From assembly GCF_016213215.1 (NCBI RefSeq), contig NZ_JACRAW010000164.1, forward strand, positions 16,850-80,849: a DNA stretch of 64,000 bases. Reading direction: 5' to 3'. This document shows, in pieces, positions 34,092 through 43,104 of the stretch (position 1 is the stretch's first letter; each line of letters begins with the position of its first letter). Source of the DNA: Bradyrhizobium sp. GTDB lineage: Bacteria; Pseudomonadota; Alphaproteobacteria; Rhizobiales; Xanthobacteraceae. The notes under the pieces were generated by a model. It saw nothing but the letters and a program-made list of their open reading frames with translations. It made no database searches and had not been told where the DNA came from. Position numbers and translations under genes: made by a program.

Positions 34092-35279
34092 CTACGCGCT
34101 CACCTGCTCGCCCAGCCACGCGATGGCGGCTTCCATGCCGCCCTTGCCGTGCGGGATCTTAAGGGCGTTGAGGCCGACCTCGACCACGCCCAGCGTGCCC
34201 AGGATCATCGGCGCGTTGACATGGCCCATATGGGCAATGCGGAACGCCTGGCCATGCAGATCGCCGATGCCGGTGCCCAGCACCACGCCGCATTTTTCCT
34301 TGCAGTAACGCTGCAGTGCCGCGGGATCATGGCCGGCCTCTACGGTCACGGTCGTTACGGTGTCCGAGCGTTCGCCGGCCTCCGCGATGTTGAGCCCGAG
34401 CACCTGGCCCTCGGCCCACACCGTGACCGCGCGGCGCACCGCTTCGGCAAGCAACTGGTGCCGACGAAAGATGTTTGGAAGGCCTTCCTCGAAGATCATG
34501 TCGATGGCCTGGCGCAGCGCGAACAACAGATGCACCGGCGCAGTGCCGGCATATTTGCGGTAATGCTCGCTGCCCTCGCGCTCGGTCCAGTCCCAATAGG
34601 GCGTGCGCAGACCGGCCTTCCTGTGCACCTCGAGCGCGCGCGCGTTGGCCGCGACGAAGCCCAGTCCCGGCGGCGTCATCAATCCCTTCTGCGAGCCGGA
34701 CATCGCGACATCGACGCCCCACTGGTCCATCTCGAAAGGCATGCAGGCGAGGGAAGCGACCGTGTCCACCATGAACAAGGCCGGGTGGCCGGCCGCCTTG
34801 ATCGCTTTCGCGATCGCCTCGATGTCGTTGTAGGCGCCCGACGCGGTGTCGACCTGCACCGCCAGGATCGCCTTGATCTTGTGTTCCTTGTCGAGCTTGA
34901 GGCGCGCCTCGACTTCGTGCGGACGGATCGCGCGCCGCCAGTCGCCCTTCAGGACCTCGACGTCGGCGCCCATGGCCGCGGCGGCAAGTCCCCAGCCGAT
35001 CGCAAAGCGGCCGCTCTCGAGCACCAGCACCTTGTCGCCGCGCGACAGCACGTTGCTCAGCACCCCTTCCCAGGCGCCGTGGCCGTTGGCGATATAGATG
35101 TAGGTCTTGCCCTTGGTGGCGAACAGTTTCGACAGATCGCGCAGAAGGCTGTCGGTCAGATTGATCATCTGATCGGAATAGATGTCGATCGCCGGGCGAT
35201 GCATCGCCCGCAGCACTTCGTCGGGCATAGTGGTCGGCCCGGGGATGGCCAAGAATTCCCTGCCCGCGCGAACGGTCAT
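34092..35279 (-). CDS. Class V aminotransferase, serine/alanine-glyoxylate type
   Basis: A 395-residue PLP enzyme of fold type I. The pyridoxal lysine is in MSGSQKGLMTPPG, the Asp that holds the cofactor ring is in LFMVDTVASLA, and GPTTMPDEVLRAMHRP is the typical serine-glyoxylate aminotransferase start. It should transfer an amino group from serine or alanine to glyoxylate, forming glycine and hydroxypyruvate or pyruvate, relevant to photorespiration-like or C1 metabolism. AGGGAAG lies before the ATG. No serine-cycle gene is adjacent, so donor specificity is open. Confidence 0.92.
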   Translation of the reverse strand: MTVRAGREFLAIPGPTTMPDEVLRAMHRPAIDIYSDQMINLTDSLLRDLSKLFATKGKTYIYIANGHGAWEGVLSNVLSRGDKVLVLESGRFAIGWGLAAAAMGADVEVLKGDWRRAIRPHEVEARLKLDKEHKIKAILAVQVDTASGAYNDIEAIAKAIKAAGHPALFMVDTVASLACMPFEMDQWGVDVAMSGSQKGLMTPPGLGFVAANARALEVHRKAGLRTPYWDWTEREGSEHYRKYAGTAPVHLLFALRQAIDMIFEEGLPNIFRRHQLLAEAVRRAVTVWAEGQVLGLNIAEAGERSDTVTTVTVEAGHDPAALQRYCKEKCGVVLGTGIGDLHGQAFRIAHMGHVNAPMILGTLGVVEVGLNALKIPHGKGGMEAAIAWLGEQVSA

Positions 35280-35357
35280 TGTTGCTCTTCCCTGAAACTT
35301 GACAGGCTGGATAGGTATTTGAGGCTTTTTACGCGCCGTTGCCGCGCAAGAAAAGCC

Positions 35358-36083
35358 TTATCGTCGCGTGTGGCGGCAGCCGGCGGCCTCGGCCTCTTCC
35401 ACCGAGCAGAACCAGCGCGTGCCTTTAGAGATCTTCATCCTGATCTGCGTGTACCAGCGGCTGGACGGTGTGTGATAGATGCATTCGCCGGCACTGTTGA
35501 CGTTGCCCTTGATCGTGCAGTCGGGCGAGGGTGCTACCGGTCCCGAAGCCGAGGCAAGAAGGATCGCATGGGCGTGCTCCGGCGGCTTGATGGCGCCGAG
35601 GATGGTCGTCTTCTTGTTGCGCACGCGCCAGTCCCACGGTGCGATGAACGCGCCCTGCCACATCCCGGCCTTGGCCTCGCGCGCCGCGGCCTCGTCCGCG
35701 TCATAGTCGTGCGAGAAGCGTCTGTAGGACAGCGCCCAGCCGCTTCGCACCAGCCATTTCTGGATGTCCTCGCCGCCGACCTCGCAGCGCGCGATCGTGC
35801 GGCCGCGCCGATCGACTGAGCGGGTGTGACAGGTCCAGCTCTTGTTGTCGGCGTGCTTGATCAATTCGTCGCGCGCGGCAACTCCGCAGGTCCAGCGCTC
35901 GCCCTTGGTGTTGAGGCAAAGCTGGTCGACGGCCGGCGCGTCGATGCCGCCGAGCCGGATGCGGGTATTGCCGATCTGGACCTGGTCGGCCTCACGGATC
36001 TTGGCGGTGCCGGTGACATCGGTGGCGTTGGCAATGCAGGGCGACAGCAGGATGCAAATCGCCAGGACGAGTTCTCGGGACAT
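35358..36083 (-). CDS. Secreted thermonuclease-like protein, catalytic Glu missing
   Basis: A 241-residue protein with signal peptide (MSRELVLAICILLSPCIANA) and an SNase-like fold: IRLGGIDAPAVDQ, DRRGRTIARCEVGGEDI, WLVRSGWALSYRRFSHDYD and EAKAGMWQGAFIAPWDWR. The nuclease catalytic Glu normally follows in the APE triplet but here reads APA, and the Asp-Gly-Asp-Thr calcium motif reads READQV. The Arg in RRGR remains. A C-terminal cysteine-containing tail (CTIKGN, CIYHTPSSRWY, CSVEEAEAAGCR) is extra. It is likely a binding protein or weak enzyme rather than an active nuclease. Confidence 0.85.
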   Translation of the reverse strand: MSRELVLAICILLSPCIANATDVTGTAKIREADQVQIGNTRIRLGGIDAPAVDQLCLNTKGERWTCGVAARDELIKHADNKSWTCHTRSVDRRGRTIARCEVGGEDIQKWLVRSGWALSYRRFSHDYDADEAAAREAKAGMWQGAFIAPWDWRVRNKKTTILGAIKPPEHAHAILLASASGPVAPSPDCTIKGNVNSAGECIYHTPSSRWYTQIRMKISKGTRWFCSVEEAEAAGCRHTRR

Positions 36084-36242
36084 GTGGGCCGCGTTGTATG
36101 AAGATAGTTCCTGACAACGCGCCGATTGTGATTTGATTTTGATCGGCAGACCAGCGGCTGCAGCACCTTGCGCTTTCAACTTCGCGTCATTGCGACGAAT
36201 AGCCAGCAGCGAATCGGTTCTCCTCGATCTCTTCTCGCCATC

Positions 36243-37976
36243 CTATCCGCTTTCGCCAACCATTCGCCGTCTGGCCAATGCCAGGCCCATCAGCACGAAG
36301 GCGGAGGTAACTTCGGGGCCGCCGACCAGGATGCGAGTCGGTGTCTTCATCTTGTTCCATTCATAGGCCAGGTACGGGCCGCGTCGGCCGCCCTCGCCGA
36401 GTTGGCCGACGATGCGGTGCAGGGCCGGGGCGAAGGTCTTCGGATCGGCGCCGAGCTGGCTGAGCGCGATCAGCGCCAGCGCCGCGTCGAACACGTTCAT
36501 CTCGAGCGCGATCAACTCGTCCTGCACATAGCCGAGCACCCTGGCGCGGATCAGCTCGAAGCTGCCGCCCGGGTCGATCGCCTGTTGCGCCGCCGGCGGC
36601 AGCGCACGGAAGGCAGCATAGCAGCGGCCGAAATACGCGCAGTAGAGCTCGGGCAGATAATAGATATGCGAGCGCGGGTCGGCGAACGCGCCGCTGGCCG
36701 CGAGGCGCTTCTGGAAGGCGATGATGCGGTGGACAGTGGCGAGCCGCTGCGGCGTCTCCAGCACCTTCCAGCGACTTAAGTTGCGGAAGCTGACCTCGAG
36801 GACGTCGAGATTGAGCGTCGGGTCGAGGTCGTTGCCATAGGGCCGCTCGCCCGCAAGGTTGTCGATCCAGGTCGCAACGCCGCCTTCGTACTCGATGTTA
36901 TCGTTAAGCGGCACCGTGACCCGCGGCTCGTTGATGCCGGCGCGCACCTGGTAGGTGGCGTAGAAGTCGAGCAGCGGCTGGGAAAGGATCGGATCGGTCG
37001 ATCCCGCCTGGGTCGCGGCCGAGAAGGAGCAGGCGGTGGTATCGCAATCGGGCACATAGATGCCGAAGCCGAGGTCCTGCTTGATCTGCGCGAAGAAGCG
37101 CGAAAAGCGCGGATGCGGCGCCGGCGCCAGCGCCGTGATTACATCGAAGCGTGTGCCGTCGTCGGTCTTCACCTGTTCGCGGCTGATGTTGATGCAGAAG
37201 TCGACCATGTCGGCGACCGCGCGCTTGCCCGCCGCGATGTCGCCCGGTGAGGCAAGGCCGGATTCGAGAAAGGAGAGCAGCGCCTCGATGAAGAAGGCGT
37301 CGTAATAGGCCGAGCGGTGGCGGATCTGCACCGGCTCCCACATCGGCTCGGCGATGCCGGTCCATGGCGGATGGATGAGGTTGCGCACGTTCGAGCGCGC
37401 GATGAAGACGCGCGCGAGATTGAACATGAGCGAGGAATTCTTGTAGCCGCGCGAGTTCAGGCCCGTGAGCGCCATGATCAGCTCTCTGCCGCGCAGGTCG
37501 GGATCGCCGATCAGGTTGAAGGCCGCAAACGTCGGAATGAAGCCGTTGGTGCGGTAGGAACGTAGCAGATGGTCGCCGCAGGCGCGGATGACGCTCTCGA
37601 TGTCGCCAAGCTGTGGCGCCGATCCGTTGGCCAGTGCCGGCTTTGGCTTCGGATGTTCGAGCTGGATGGTGTCGAGCAGGTCGGCAACGGGACGGCCGAT
37701 GGTCTCCCAATCCGGGGCGGCGTCGTCGCGGGCGCGGATCAACGCCTCGCGCAGGTTCGAAAGCCGTGCCCCGTCGGAGAGCTCGGGCAATCCCGCCCGG
37801 CGCAGCAGCGCCCGAAGTGCGGGATTACCCAGCGCGGTCTTGTAGAACTTGATCAGATGCGCATCGCCGCCTCGCTGGTTCAGCAGGACTGGGTCGCATA
37901 CCTCGTACAGGGAAGGGCCGTTCTTCCGGGCCGTCAGCGCGCGGTAGGCGGCCCCGGCGAAATAGTGAAAGCTCAT
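36243..37976 (-). CDS. Large hypothetical protein
   Basis: A 577-residue soluble protein, no signal peptide or membrane helices. It begins MSFHYFAGAAYRALTARKNG and contains WTGIAEPMWEPVQIRHRS, GIYVPDCDTTACSF and IEYEGGVATWIDNLAGERPY, with alternating helices reminiscent of alpha/alpha-toroid proteins such as terpenoid cyclase folds. The tail is EWNKMKTPTRILVGGPEVTS. No family can be named. AAGGGAT precedes the ATG. Its promoter region holds a CRP-like palindrome 108 bases upstream. Confidence 0.65.
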   Translation of the reverse strand: MSFHYFAGAAYRALTARKNGPSLYEVCDPVLLNQRGGDAHLIKFYKTALGNPALRALLRRAGLPELSDGARLSNLREALIRARDDAAPDWETIGRPVADLLDTIQLEHPKPKPALANGSAPQLGDIESVIRACGDHLLRSYRTNGFIPTFAAFNLIGDPDLRGRELIMALTGLNSRGYKNSSLMFNLARVFIARSNVRNLIHPPWTGIAEPMWEPVQIRHRSAYYDAFFIEALLSFLESGLASPGDIAAGKRAVADMVDFCINISREQVKTDDGTRFDVITALAPAPHPRFSRFFAQIKQDLGFGIYVPDCDTTACSFSAATQAGSTDPILSQPLLDFYATYQVRAGINEPRVTVPLNDNIEYEGGVATWIDNLAGERPYGNDLDPTLNLDVLEVSFRNLSRWKVLETPQRLATVHRIIAFQKRLAASGAFADPRSHIYYLPELYCAYFGRCYAAFRALPPAAQQAIDPGGSFELIRARVLGYVQDELIALEMNVFDAALALIALSQLGADPKTFAPALHRIVGQLGEGGRRGPYLAYEWNKMKTPTRILVGGPEVTSAFVLMGLALARRRMVGESG

Positions 37977-38387
37977 GAAATCCCTTGTCGCGCGCTTCGC
38001 AGCCTGGATTTGGGGGTCGGTGAGGGAACCCTCCCGGACCGCGCAAGTCCTTGAAAAGCTACCCTTATCGGCAGGAACACAAATGTGATCAAGGTCACGG
38101 CGGCGTCAATCCGGCGGGAGGCATCCTAGCGCGCGGGACCGGAACCGAAAGGTGGAAAAAATCGCCCATTCGACACCCCAGAATTGTCGAATCTATTCAA
38201 TGGTTTAACCGAAAATCGGGACGGCGTATTGCCGGGACGGCCGTATCGGGTTAAGGGTTTGTTTGTTGCGGCGCCGCAAATTGCACGCAATCTCGCGGCA
38301 CACCCGCGTCCATCCCGTGAAACCCTAGGAAGCTCACGCGCGACTAACGCAAGCCGCGCCTTCGGCCCTGACCAGGAATGAACCGTG
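37977..38387. other. Divergent intergenic region with CRP-like box
   Basis: About 410 bases between the hypothetical gene and the pseudo-caspase gene. The box at 38084-38099 is the only element recognised. Confidence 0.4.
38084..38099. promoter_or_regulatory. CRP-like palindrome, nine of ten
   Basis: TGTGA-TCAAGG-TCACG departs from TGTGA-N6-TCACA only in the last base. It lies between divergent genes starting at 37976 and 38388, closer to the first. Confidence 0.45.
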
Positions 38388-39233
38388 ATGCATGTAACGC
38401 AGCAGAGTATCTCACGCCGGACGATCGCCATCGTGGCCGCGCTGGTCGGCACGGTGTCGCTGGCGATCGGCGCGCATGCTGCGCTCAACATGCGGGCCCT
38501 GGATGCCGCGAAGGCGGTATCGACCGAGCAGAACGCCGACCGGGCCAAGCAACCCTCCCGTCTGGCGCTGGTCATCGGCAATGGTCACTACCCCGATGCC
38601 AATGCGCCGCTGACCCAGTCCATCAACGACGCGCGCGCGCTGTCGGCCGCGCTGCGCCGGAACGGCTTTGACGTCGACATGGTCGAGGACGCGAGCAAGG
38701 ACGACATGGTTCGCGCGATTGCCCGGCTGAAGTCCAGGATCACGCACGATTCCGTCGTCATGCTGTTCTTCGGCGGCTATGGCGTGCAGGCCGGCCGCGA
38801 GAGCTACATGATCCCGGTCGATGCCACGATCTGGAAGGAATCCGACGTCCGTCGCAACGGCGTCTCGATCGAATCCGTCCTCGGCATGATGAAGGAGCAG
38901 GGCGCCCGCGCGAAGCTGGCGGTGGTCGACGCCTCGCGCCGCAATCCCTATGAGCGCCGGTTCCGCACCTACTCGCACGGGCTGGCGCCGATCCACGCAC
39001 CCGACAACGCGCTGATCCTGTCCTCCGCTTCGCCGGGCAAGCTGGTTGACGATGCCAGGGGCGAGTACAGCGTGCTCATCGCCGAGCTGCTCAACAACCT
39101 CGATACGCAGGCCAGCGCCGAGGCCGTCTTCAACAAGACTCGCGTGGCGATCTCGCGCGCTTCGGAAGGCGAACAGGTCCCGACGGTTTCGTCTTCGCTG
39201 CTCGAGGAAGTCCGCCTCGGCGCCGGCGGCTAG
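38388..39233 (+). CDS. Pseudo-caspase (C14-like) with both catalytic residues lost
   Basis: Residues about 57-240 match the p20-like caspase fold of bacterial C14 proteins: RLALVIGNGHYPDANAPL, NDARALSAALRRNGFDV, and YMIPVDATI. The His motif, usually GGHGVQ, reads FFGGYGVQA (Tyr131), and the Cys motif, usually DACRxNPF, reads VVDASRRNPYER (Ser183). Both catalytic residues are therefore missing, so it cannot be a cysteine peptidase. One membrane helix or uncleaved signal lies at residues 12-32. The end RVAISRASEGEQVPTVSSSL is shared with the caspase/TPR protein at 63085. GTG 38385 is an alternative start; AGGA precedes. Confidence 0.88.
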   Translation: MHVTQQSISRRTIAIVAALVGTVSLAIGAHAALNMRALDAAKAVSTEQNADRAKQPSRLALVIGNGHYPDANAPLTQSINDARALSAALRRNGFDVDMVEDASKDDMVRAIARLKSRITHDSVVMLFFGGYGVQAGRESYMIPVDATIWKESDVRRNGVSIESVLGMMKEQGARAKLAVVDASRRNPYERRFRTYSHGLAPIHAPDNALILSSASPGKLVDDARGEYSVLIAELLNNLDTQASAEAVFNKTRVAISRASEGEQVPTVSSSLLEEVRLGAGG

Positions 39234-39326
39234 AGCATGATCCGGACCCGAAGGGCCGCGTTGGCGCAAAGTGCGTAGCGGTTTTCCGCGCGACAAACGC
39301 AAAGCGTTTGCGTGCAGATCATGCTC
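39233..39326. repeat. Interspersed palindromic repeat (GAGCATGATC type)
   Basis: GAGCATGATC at the left and GATCATGCTC at the right are exact inverses and enclose a second GC-rich part. This pattern belongs to a repeat common between genes in Bradyrhizobium and relatives. It follows the pseudo-caspase stop directly. A separate hairpin CTAAAGCG-GTCG-CGCTTTAG follows at 39359-39378. Confidence 0.65.
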
Positions 39327-39531
39327 AAACAACGAGCTCAAGCGCGTCGAGGATCCATCTAAAGCGGTCGCGCTTTAGGGCACATCTCTGAATTTCCATG
39401 CCTCGGACACAGTGCATCATGAAATGATGCTCCGTGGGCCGGGGCATAATTTTTGGTTGAACCGAGATCTCTGACTCGAGGGCAGCCCGGGCTCTCCGCG
39501 CAGCATCGACGCAACGGGTCCGTTACAAGCG

Positions 39532-40425
39532 TTACTTCGTCTCGGCGCTGGCCGTCACCGGCCGCACGGCGTCGCCCTCGCGGAGCAGCGCGCCGGCACG
39601 CGCCACCACGATGTCGCCTTCGTGCAATCCCTCGCGGATCTCGACCTGGCCGGCGGCCATGAGCCCGACTTCGACGCGCTTGGTCTCGACGCGGTTGCGC
39701 CGGATCACCTGCACCACGGTGCCGGCGCTGCCGTACTGCACCGCGCTGAGCGGAACGGCGACATTGCAGCTCTGTCCGGTCTTGATCATCGCGCGCCCGG
39801 AGCCATTGATCAGCAGGCGTCGGTTGGACGTGATGCCGATGAAGACCTGACCGAGCTGGACGTTCGGCTCGACGGTCGGCCCGATCCGCCGCACCTTGCC
39901 CTCGACATCGCCGGCCCCGACGATCCTCACCGTGGCAGGCTGGTTGACCGCCAGCTTTGCCACATCGGCACTCGGCACCATCGCCACCAGGTCGTATTCG
40001 CTGCGGGCGATGATGGAAAATAGCGCTTCGCCGCGCGCCGAGGCAAAGGCGCCGATCTGGGCCGTGGAGTTCGAGATGATGCCGGCCACGGGCGCGGTCA
40101 CCTGGATAGTGCCGCCCTCCGGCAGGGCGAGCCGCGCCAGCACCTGGCCGGCGTTGACGCTGTCGCCCGGTTCCGCAAGGACCTCCGCGACCTTGACGCC
40201 GGGGCGCTCGGGTCTCACCGCGGTCTCCTCGCGCGCGATCAGCGGCCCCGATCCCTCGACGATGTTGGAGAAACAGCTCTTGGCCGCCTTGAGCACGGTG
40301 ACAGCCGGGCCCTTCGGCGCATCGTCATCGGCGGCGCGCGCGGGCAGCGCCGCCAGGCAGAACAGGCCCGCAAGCGCGGACGGCAACAGCTTTCGTGAAA
40401 GGGCGCGCGCGGTGAAATCGGTCAT
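39532..40425 (-). CDS. RND-type membrane-fusion protein, orphan adaptor
   Basis: A 297-residue periplasmic adaptor of the HlyD/RND type. After a signal peptide (SALAGLFCLAALPARA), the barrel-lipoyl order is VKVAEVLAEPGDSVNAGQVL, VTAPVAGIISNSTAQIG, then KRVEVGLMAAGQVEIREGL and GDIVVARAGALLREGD. It is a shorter relative of the adaptor at 61185 (both contain CFS near the start and a second Cys before VA-P). No pump gene lies nearby, so the partner is elsewhere, or it may act on the pump at 58012. It links inner-membrane pumps to an outer-membrane channel. Confidence 0.85.
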   Translation of the reverse strand: MTDFTARALSRKLLPSALAGLFCLAALPARAADDDAPKGPAVTVLKAAKSCFSNIVEGSGPLIAREETAVRPERPGVKVAEVLAEPGDSVNAGQVLARLALPEGGTIQVTAPVAGIISNSTAQIGAFASARGEALFSIIARSEYDLVAMVPSADVAKLAVNQPATVRIVGAGDVEGKVRRIGPTVEPNVQLGQVFIGITSNRRLLINGSGRAMIKTGQSCNVAVPLSAVQYGSAGTVVQVIRRNRVETKRVEVGLMAAGQVEIREGLHEGDIVVARAGALLREGDAVRPVTASAETK

Positions 40426-40635
40426 CGGTATTTCCGTGGGCTAAATCAGCTTATGGATAGCAGATGGCGGACGAGGGTGCCATGGCCGACCGCCCGGGAG
40501 CGCGGCGTCGGTGCGGCCGGCCGCCTCCGCCAGCAACTGCTATTTGGTCGCGCGATCGGGGTCGAGGTTCGTGCCGGCGGAATCTGGGTCGATGCAATAC
40601 GAAGCGATGCGGCTGAGGCCACGCCCGATGACCTG

Positions 40636-41070
40636 CTATTGATCCAGAAACAGCCGGCGCGGCAGACGATAGGTCTTCACCCAATCCTCCCAGACGACGT
40701 CGGTCGGCAGAAAGGCCTCCTGTACGACAACCCACGACCGGCCGGCGCGCCGCAGCAGTGCAAGAACGAGATCGCTGTCCTGGTCGGGTATGTAATTCCT
40801 GGCATAGCGCGTCTGGCGGTAGTTGATGCGAGCGCCGGCCTCGGTGCGTGGATGAACTTCAGCAAACGCCCAGTCGCCGGACACGGCAAGCCGCTCGACC
40901 ACGAAGATAACCCTGATGCCGAGACGTTGCTCGACGGGCGCGCGCACCGCGTCGAGCATGGGTTTGCGCTCGGGTGAGGCCCGGTCGATCAGGATCACCT
41001 GTTCGGCCCGGGCGGGCTTCAGCGCAGCCAGCAGGGCCAGCGCGGCAATCATTCTTCGTCGAGTGAACAC
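40636..41070 (-). CDS. Exported hypothetical protein
   Basis: A 144-residue protein starting with a twin-arginine-like signal (MFTRRRMIAALALLAALKPARA if GTG 41070 is used; ATG 41052 gives a shorter signal). The mature part contains VERLAVSGDWAFAEVHPRTE and RRAGRSWVVVQEAFLPTDVV, a beta-rich segment. It resembles periplasmic proteins of unknown function in alphaproteobacteria. No partner is evident. A plus-strand overlap is a shadow. Confidence 0.6.
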   Translation of the reverse strand: MFTRRRMIAALALLAALKPARAEQVILIDRASPERKPMLDAVRAPVEQRLGIRVIFVVERLAVSGDWAFAEVHPRTEAGARINYRQTRYARNYIPDQDSDLVLALLRRAGRSWVVVQEAFLPTDVVWEDWVKTYRLPRRLFLDQ

Positions 41071-41224
41071 GGCCGGCCTGTCCCAAGGAGGAGAGTTCAC
41101 CCGGCAATCTAATGAGCAACGCTGGCGAGTTTCTTGACGCGGATCAATCGTGGCGGATGTGGAGGATCGTCTCTCATCCGTCTTTGCCTGCGGATCGGTC
41201 TTGCTCGGCAACGATGGGCATCAG

Positions 41225-42109
41225 CTAATGATACGAAAAGCCCGGCTGGCCGTGCAGAAAGCCGTTGGAGAAGGGCACGTTCGGGTAGAGCGCGGCCAGG
41301 CGCCGGCTTCCGCCTTCGGGCTCCTCTTTGCCATCGAGCACGTCGCGAAAGATCCCGGCGACGGCCACCATGTCGCAATCCTGCGGCGAAAGGCGTAATG
41401 CGCCGACCGCGTTCTGCTTGAGGGCGCCGATATCGCGCAGGAGATTTGCGCAGGTGTAGGACAGGGTCTGGACGCCGTTGACGGTCAGGAAATCCTGCTG
41501 GTCGAGAGTCTTCAGCGCAAGTCCGTCCGGATCTTTGTCGCAGACGAACTGGCAGTTGTCCTTGGCGAGCTTGTGTGCGCGCGCGTGATAGCAGCGGGCG
41601 GAAATCGCCAGCGGCGTCCTGCCGAAGGCGAACACCTCGAAGGTGACCTGCGGGAGCGCGGCGGCAATCGTTGCAACGGACCGGAGGGGCAGTTCAGGGG
41701 GCAGGCAGATGCGCTTCGCGCCGCGATCTGCGTGGAATGCGGCGCTCGCCTCGTTGTAGATGTTGACAAAGGGGCCGACCGCGTGAGCCCGGCCGTTGAT
41801 CGATCGAAGTCCGGTGAGGTCGTTCACCTCAATCATGACGTCCGAGGTACGAATGAGGTCGTCGAGGTGGCGCCGCTCCCGCGGCAGTGAAACCAGGATC
41901 AGCGAGCCGAGCTGAACCTGTTTCCCCGCGCGCTTCAGCCGCTCGATCACCGCGGGCAGCTCGGGCTCGAAGAACGGAGCGCGTTTCGAGCACACGACTT
42001 CGCCGACCGTGACGACGTCGACCGCCGCTTCGTCCGCGATGCGGAAGTAGAAGTCGCGCCATCGCTCCGGCGACCAGTTGTACAACACTGGACCAAGGCT
42101 GAGCTGCAT
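41225..42109 (-). CDS. ubiV: UbiV, U32-family subunit of oxygen-independent ubiquinone hydroxylase
   Basis: The 294-residue U32-family protein has the cysteines expected for a 4Fe-4S cluster: one in GEVVCSKRAPF and three in ISARCYHARAHKLAKDNC and VCDKD. Segments IEVNDLTGLRSIN and FVNIYNEASAAF match UbiV. UbiU-UbiV together hydroxylate the ubiquinone ring without oxygen, using prephenate as donor in studied bacteria. GAGGG precedes the ATG. It is 17 bases after ubiU, on the same strand. Confidence 0.92.
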   Translation of the reverse strand: MQLSLGPVLYNWSPERWRDFYFRIADEAAVDVVTVGEVVCSKRAPFFEPELPAVIERLKRAGKQVQLGSLILVSLPRERRHLDDLIRTSDVMIEVNDLTGLRSINGRAHAVGPFVNIYNEASAAFHADRGAKRICLPPELPLRSVATIAAALPQVTFEVFAFGRTPLAISARCYHARAHKLAKDNCQFVCDKDPDGLALKTLDQQDFLTVNGVQTLSYTCANLLRDIGALKQNAVGALRLSPQDCDMVAVAGIFRDVLDGKEEPEGGSRRLAALYPNVPFSNGFLHGQPGFSYH

Positions 42110-42126
42110 CAGAGGGCCCTCAAGTC

Positions 42127-43104
42127 TCAACGCCAGGTCTTGCGGTAGGCGCCAACTGTGGTGGTCTGCCCTTCGGTGAACGGCGTCAGGCGTGCGATGT
42201 CGGCCTCGCGGCCGGCATCGAGCGCTTCGAGGGCGCCGCGGAAATGGCGCACCACGCTTTCCACATAGGCTCGGCCGCGCTGGCGGCCCTCGATCTTCAG
42301 CGCAGTAACGCCGGCATCGCGCAGTCCGCCGAGCAGGGCTGTCGCATCCAGGCTCACAGGGTCTTCGAAGATGTAGCCGGTGCCGAGCTCGGTCGCAAAA
42401 CGACCCTTGCACAGGGTCGGATAGCCCGCAGGCTCGTTCGCGCCGAAACGGTTGATGGTGAATCCACCGAGCCGGGAGCTCGTGCCCTCTCGTGTCTGTT
42501 CATAGGCGACATGGCTGGCGGGAGAGCACACGCCATTCATGTTGGGGGACTTGGCGGTGGCATAGGAGGACAGCGAGCAGCGCCCTTCCGCCATCACGCA
42601 GAGCCCGCCGAACACGAAGACCTCGGTTTCGCACTCGATCTCGCGCGAGATCGCGGCGATCTCCGGCACGCTCAGCACCCGCGGCAGCACGACGCGCTTC
42701 GCACCGAAGGTCTCGACATAGAACGCGATGGCGTCGGGATTGGCCGCGGCGGCCTGCACCGAGACATGGATGCGCTGGTCGGGGTGTCGCCTTGCCGTGT
42801 AGTCCATCAGCCCGATATCGGCGAGTATCAAGGCGTCGGCGCCGGCGTCGACCGCGTCGTCCACGGCGCGGTGCCACACCTCGATCGCGCCGGCACGCGG
42901 AAACGTGTTGATGGCGACCAGGATCTTGGCGCCGCGACGGTGCGCAAGCTCGATACCCTGGCGGAGCTCGGCACGGCTGAAGTTCAGCCCGGGGAAGTTC
43001 CTGGCGTTGGTCTCGTCGTTGAAACCGCAATAGATCGCATCGGCCCCGGCATCGATCGCGCTCTTGAGCGCGCTAGGGGTGCCCGCGGGACAGATCAGCT
43101 CCAT
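42127..43104 (-). CDS. ubiU: UbiU, U32-family subunit of oxygen-independent ubiquinone hydroxylase
   Basis: The 325-residue protein starts MELICPAGTPSALKSAIDAG and has the U32 signature CVMAEGRCSLSSY. Four Cys (GGLCVMAEGRC, MNGVCSPAS, YPTLCKGRF) match the cluster ligands of UbiU. With UbiV it forms the anaerobic hydroxylase. It overlaps the ubiT end by ten bases and precedes ubiV by 17, so the three genes form one transcript. Confidence 0.93.
   Translation of the reverse strand: MELICPAGTPSALKSAIDAGADAIYCGFNDETNARNFPGLNFSRAELRQGIELAHRRGAKILVAINTFPRAGAIEVWHRAVDDAVDAGADALILADIGLMDYTARRHPDQRIHVSVQAAAANPDAIAFYVETFGAKRVVLPRVLSVPEIAAISREIECETEVFVFGGLCVMAEGRCSLSSYATAKSPNMNGVCSPASHVAYEQTREGTSSRLGGFTINRFGANEPAGYPTLCKGRFATELGTGYIFEDPVSLDATALLGGLRDAGVTALKIEGRQRGRAYVESVVRHFRGALEALDAGREADIARLTPFTEGQTTTVGAYRKTWR

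Noticed and set aside
34077..35819. A 580-residue plus-strand frame
   Set aside because: Antisense to the aminotransferase and nuclease-like genes and without motifs.
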